In this document: positions 6,021 to 8,426 of the stretch, piece by piece | How positions within the stretch are numbered: the stretch's first letter is position 1 | Layout: the number at the start of each line of letters is the position of its first letter | From: Micrococcaceae bacterium UBA3381 | GTDB taxonomy: Bacteria > Actinomycetota > Actinomycetes > Actinomycetales > Micrococcaceae | Direction of reading: 5' to 3' | Length of the DNA stretch: 8,426 nucleotides | NCBI GenBank assembly: GCA_002358975.1 | Contig: DEPX01000133.1 | Coordinates: 3,595 to 12,020 of the forward strand | Made by a program: the position numbers and the translations under genes | Notes under the pieces: model-generated | Database searches by the model: none | The model's input: only the letters and a program-made list of their open reading frames with translations | Told to the model about the DNA's origin: nothing

Positions 6021-6857
6021 ATGATTACATTTGAATCCGTGACGAAAACCTACCCGGGTTCGACCCGTGGTGCACCCGAGGTTGCGGCCGTGCAGGACAC
6101 CACGTTCACGATTGACAGTCGAACCATTATGGTTCTTGCCGGTTCTTCGGGTTGTGGCAAAACCACCCTGCTACGGATGGTCAACCGGATGGTTACGCCA
6201 ACATCGGGAACCATTCGGATCGACGGCGATGACATTGACACAATGAATCCCGTCAAATTGCGCCGCAGTATTGGTTATGTGATGCAAAACGCCGGGCTGT
6301 TGCCGCATAAGACGGTAGCTGAAAACATTGCAGTAGTCCCCCAGCTCAACGGAGCCACTAAAACAGCAGCGCGGCAAGCAGTGGGCCGGATGTTAGAACT
6401 AGTCGAGTTACCCAGCGAAATGGGCGACCGCTCCCCCGCCGAACTTTCTGGCGGCCAGGCCCAGCGGGTAGGTGTAGCGCGAGCCCTGGCCGATCAGCCA
6501 AATATTTTATTGATGGACGAGCCTTTTGGTGCTGTAGATCCGCTGGTGCGCTCCGGGTTGCAACAACAACTTCTGGATATCCAACAAGAACTCGACACTA
6601 CGATCGTGTTTGTCACACACGATATGAACGAAGCATTACGGCTTGGGCACCAGATCATTTTGCTTGCCGAACACGGGCACATCGTACAGCAGGATTCTCC
6701 GACCGAAATGGTGGCCAACCCGGCCAATGAGTTTGTCGAACATTTTCTGGGGCTCAACGGCATTGACGAGAACCTGCAAACTCGAAGCACCGAAGATGGT
6801 CGCACCCTGGTGGTGGATACCCACGGTCGTCCTGCCGGTTACCTGGAGCAGCCATGA
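6021..6857 (+). CDS. Glycine betaine/choline/proline-type ABC transporter ATP-binding protein (OpuCA/ProV family, no CBS domains)
   Basis: ATP-hydrolysing subunit of a compatible-solute importer, peripheral to the inner membrane. The 278 residues show Walker A GSSGCGKTT at 41-49, Q-loop Gln89, signature LSGGQ 142-146, Walker B ILLMDEPF 162-169 and H-loop His200. The MVNRM stretch after Walker A, GYVMQNAGLLPH and DEPFGAVDPL are typical of the quaternary-amine transporter (QAT) branch. OpuCA proteins usually run to about 380 residues with two CBS domains; this one ends soon after the ABC domain. Its tail (261-276, TLVVDTHGRPAGYLEQ) resembles the last strands of a CBS unit. The start is ATG 6021, with GGAGGA at 6008-6013 seven bases upstream; an in-frame TTG at 5988 lacks such a site. 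It is first in the operon and overlaps the next gene by ATGA. Which solute is carried is not shown by this subunit. Confidence 0.92.
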   Translation: MITFESVTKTYPGSTRGAPEVAAVQDTTFTIDSRTIMVLAGSSGCGKTTLLRMVNRMVTPTSGTIRIDGDDIDTMNPVKLRRSIGYVMQNAGLLPHKTVAENIAVVPQLNGATKTAARQAVGRMLELVELPSEMGDRSPAELSGGQAQRVGVARALADQPNILLMDEPFGAVDPLVRSGLQQQLLDIQQELDTTIVFVTHDMNEALRLGHQIILLAEHGHIVQQDSPTEMVANPANEFVEHFLGLNGIDENLQTRSTEDGRTLVVDTHGRPAGYLEQP

Positions 6858-7492
6858 ACTGGGTGACGAATAATTTTGAGCTCATCGTTCAGGCTCTGGG
6901 CTGGCATATTGCCCTAAGTGTCCCGGCAATGGTGGCTGCCCTAGTGTGCTCCATTCCCTTAGGTTGGCTCGCCCATCGTATTCCACGGCTATCCGGTCCG
7001 ATCATCACCGGATCCGGGCTATTATTTGCCATACCGTCACTACCCCTGCTGATAGTTTTGCCGGTGATTACCGGTACTGGACTGCGCGATGGCATCAACG
7101 TCGTCATCGCTCTGACTCTGTATGGCATTGCCCTGCTGGTCCGTTCGGTGGCCGATGGGTTCAACTCGATCACTTCAGAAACCCGGCTGGCCGCCACCGC
7201 GCTGGGGTATTCGTGGCTGCGACGTCTGTTCACCGTAGAGCTACCGTTGGCCGCACCGGTTATTTTGACCGGTTTACGCGTCGTGGCCGCCTCCACGATT
7301 GCGCTATGTACCGTTGGAGCGGTGTTGGGCATTCCCTCACTTGGCACCCTGTTCACCGACGGGTTTCAACGCAAAATTCTTGCCGAAATCCTCACCGGGA
7401 TCATCCTGACACTGGGTCTGGCCGGCGCAACCGATGGCATCCTGGTATTGGCCGGTAAATTGCTGATGCCATGGCGGAAGCAGGTGGCATGA
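6854..7492 (+). CDS. Glycine betaine/osmolyte ABC transporter permease, first subunit (OpuCB/ProW type)
   Basis: Membrane channel subunit of the osmolyte importer. The 212 residues match the usual length of OpuCB/OpuCD proteins (about 210-230). Hydrophobic helices lie at about residues 19-39, 50-72, 80-98, 135-160 and 178-200. The binding-protein-dependent permease coupling loop is at about 112-140 (AATALGYSWLRRLF followed by ELPLAAPVILTGLR), where the ATPase docks. The GLLFAIPSLPLL segment (55-66) is characteristic of the family. The start ATG overlaps the ATPase stop (ATGA), with GGAG at 6845-6848. The C-terminus overlaps the second permease in the same way. The pair of permeases probably forms a heterodimer. 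Confidence 0.92.
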   Translation: MNWVTNNFELIVQALGWHIALSVPAMVAALVCSIPLGWLAHRIPRLSGPIITGSGLLFAIPSLPLLIVLPVITGTGLRDGINVVIALTLYGIALLVRSVADGFNSITSETRLAATALGYSWLRRLFTVELPLAAPVILTGLRVVAASTIALCTVGAVLGIPSLGTLFTDGFQRKILAEILTGIILTLGLAGATDGILVLAGKLLMPWRKQVA

Positions 7493-8190
7493 ACATTATC
7501 CAAGAAACCTTCACCTGGTTGACCAGCGGCTCCACGTGGAATGCTGCAGGCGATGACCTGTTGGGTCGAAGTCTGGAACACCTGCAATACAGTGGGATGG
7601 CTGTAGTCATTGCCGCGGTTATGGCTATTCCTGCCGGCTGGTTTATGGGCCACACGGGACGATTTGCCGGCCTGGTCGTGGCCATCACCGGTGCTGCACG
7701 CGCCCTCCCGACGCTGGGATTAATCACACTTTTCGGTTTGTTATTAGGTATTGGTTTATTGCCACCGATGATTGCTTTAGTCATTCTGGCTATCCCATCC
7801 ATTTTGGCCGGCACGTATTCTGGTATCCAGACCATTGACCCAGCGGTTCAGGATGCCGCTCGCGCCCAAGGTTTTACCACCCCCCAATTGGTGGCTCGCG
7901 TCCAGTTGCCCTTGGGGTTGGCCATGATTATCGGTGGACTGCGTTCGGCATTTATTCAGGTCATGTCCACGGCCATCCTGATCGCCTACGTTGGGGCCGG
8001 AGGGCTGGGGCGTTTCATCTTTTTGGGTATTAAAACCCAAGACACCCCGATGACGCTGGGTGCCGCCGTGTGGATCATGGTATTAGTGATTGGTGCCGAC
8101 GCCCTATTCGGCCTAATCCAACGGTTCGCGACCCCCACCGGTGTTCGGCATTTGGCCGTGCGATTCGAGACATCCTCGGCCGGGGGTTGA
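7489..8190 (+). CDS. Glycine betaine/osmolyte ABC transporter permease, second subunit (OpuCD/ProZ type)
   Basis: Second channel subunit, 233 residues. Helices lie at about residues 36-54, 60-90, 92-110, 143-172 and 188-210. GAARALPTLGLI (68-79) and the coupling loop at 120-150 (QDAARAQGFTTPQLVARV followed by QLPLGLAMIIGGLR) are signatures of the QAT permeases. The C-terminal segment IAYVGAGGLGRFIFLG (165-180) is also typical. I chose ATG 7489 because it overlaps the previous stop (ATGA), the same junction used by the gene before, and AGGTGG lies just upstream; an in-frame ATG at 7471 would add six residues. The binding-protein gene follows after 45 bases. A 20-residue polar N-terminus and a charged tail are unremarkable. 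Confidence 0.92.
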   Translation: MNIIQETFTWLTSGSTWNAAGDDLLGRSLEHLQYSGMAVVIAAVMAIPAGWFMGHTGRFAGLVVAITGAARALPTLGLITLFGLLLGIGLLPPMIALVILAIPSILAGTYSGIQTIDPAVQDAARAQGFTTPQLVARVQLPLGLAMIIGGLRSAFIQVMSTAILIAYVGAGGLGRFIFLGIKTQDTPMTLGAAVWIMVLVIGADALFGLIQRFATPTGVRHLAVRFETSSAGG

Positions 8191-8197
8191 TAATCCG

Positions 8198-8227
8198 TTG
8201 CCGCCAGCCATGCACCAACCGTACGAT
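8198..8227 (+). promoter_or_regulatory. Possible promoter for the substrate-binding lipoprotein gene
   Basis: TTGCCG (8198-8203) and TACGAT (8222-8227) sit 18 bases apart and each match four of six sigma-70 consensus bases. Transcription would start about 8234-8236, at or next to the ATG at 8236, giving a leaderless or nearly leaderless message. The only ribosome-site candidate before that ATG (GAAGCGG) is weak, which agrees with this. It may equally be a chance match in the 45-base gap of one long operon. Confidence 0.35.
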
Positions 8228-8235
8228 GAAGCGGT

Positions 8236-8426
8236 ATGAGCTCAAACCGTGTAAAACGTTCCCGAATTATCTTGTTCTCACTTGCCACCGCCGCTCTAGC
8301 GCTTACCTCGTGCGGTGCTGATTCCGATCCGTTGGATGACAACGGTGACGATGATACCAGCGCAGCGGATTCCATTGTTATTGGTTCCCAGGCTTACTAC
8401 TCCAACGAAATTATCGCAGAAATCTA
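8236..8426 (+). CDS. Osmolyte ABC transporter substrate-binding lipoprotein (OpuCC/ProX type), 3'-truncated
   Basis: The frame opens at ATG 8236 and runs off the window end after 63 codons with no stop. An in-frame TGA at 8227-8229 rules out a much earlier start. The N-terminus is a lipoprotein signal: basic residues (RVKRSR), a hydrophobic core of about 14 residues, then lipobox LTSC with the lipidated Cys at residue 26. An acidic, Ser/Asp-rich linker follows, then IVIGSQAYYSNEIIAEI, which matches the start of the glycine betaine/choline-binding domain (typically I-IGS--F-E--I-AE). The mature protein would be anchored outside the membrane and hand substrate to the two permeases encoded just upstream. 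The aromatic cage that would identify the ligand lies beyond the window. The 45-base gap from the permease gene is longer than the other junctions of the operon. Confidence 0.88.
   Translation, partial: MSSNRVKRSRIILFSLATAALALTSCGADSDPLDDNGDDDTSAADSIVIGSQAYYSNEIIAEI

Noticed and set aside
6889..7356. Open frame on the - strand opposite the first permease
   Set aside because: It is a shadow of the conserved permease frame with no domain features or start signal.
1..8426. CRISPR arrays, tRNA/rRNA genes, insertion sequences, phage or defence genes
   Set aside because: No spaced repeats, cloverleaf, transposase motifs or terminal inverted repeats were visible on either strand.

Overview
The window looks like a chromosomal segment of an actinobacterium of moderate G+C (by eye a little above 50%). 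The supports are an actinobacterial-style proline-rich membrane protein with a short hydrophobic core, a fused double-ATPase ECF transporter gene, and a compact OpuC/ProVWZX-type osmolyte operon. A low-G+C member of the Micrococcaceae is a reasonable guess, but nothing here proves the genus.

Region 1 (1-3172, + strand) is a tight three-gene cluster for an energy-coupling-factor (ECF) type importer. It has a membrane protein cut by the window start (candidate substrate-binding S subunit), one polypeptide carrying two ABC ATPase domains, and an EcfT-like transmembrane coupling subunit. The stop and start codons abut (TAAATG) or overlap (TGATG), so the proteins are probably made together. The substrate cannot be read from the sequence.

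Region 2 (3173-3580) has no intact gene. It holds the C-terminal helix-turn-helix end of a decayed AraC-family regulator, followed by the leader of the next gene.

Region 3 (3581-5958) holds three envelope genes: a + strand protein with a proline-rich tail, a hydrophobic membrane block and a strikingly acidic outer domain; then, convergent to it, an HdeD/DUF308-like membrane protein and an unrecognised polytopic membrane protein on the - strand. A strong hairpin separates the convergent genes.

Region 4 (6021-8426, + strand) is a compatible-solute (glycine betaine/choline/proline type) ABC importer: ATPase, permease, permease, then a lipoprotein substrate-binding protein cut by the window end. 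The first three genes overlap by ATGA junctions. The binding-protein gene follows a 45-base gap that contains a possible promoter of its own. The ATPase lacks the tandem CBS domains usual in OpuCA.

Most of the window is ordinary transporter content. I saw no clear novel system. The points most worth a second look are the glycine-to-alanine change in one Walker A motif of the ECF ATPase, the extreme acidity of the 3581-4480 protein, the AraC remnant, the CBS-less ATPase with a CBS-like tail, and two possible leaderless starts.
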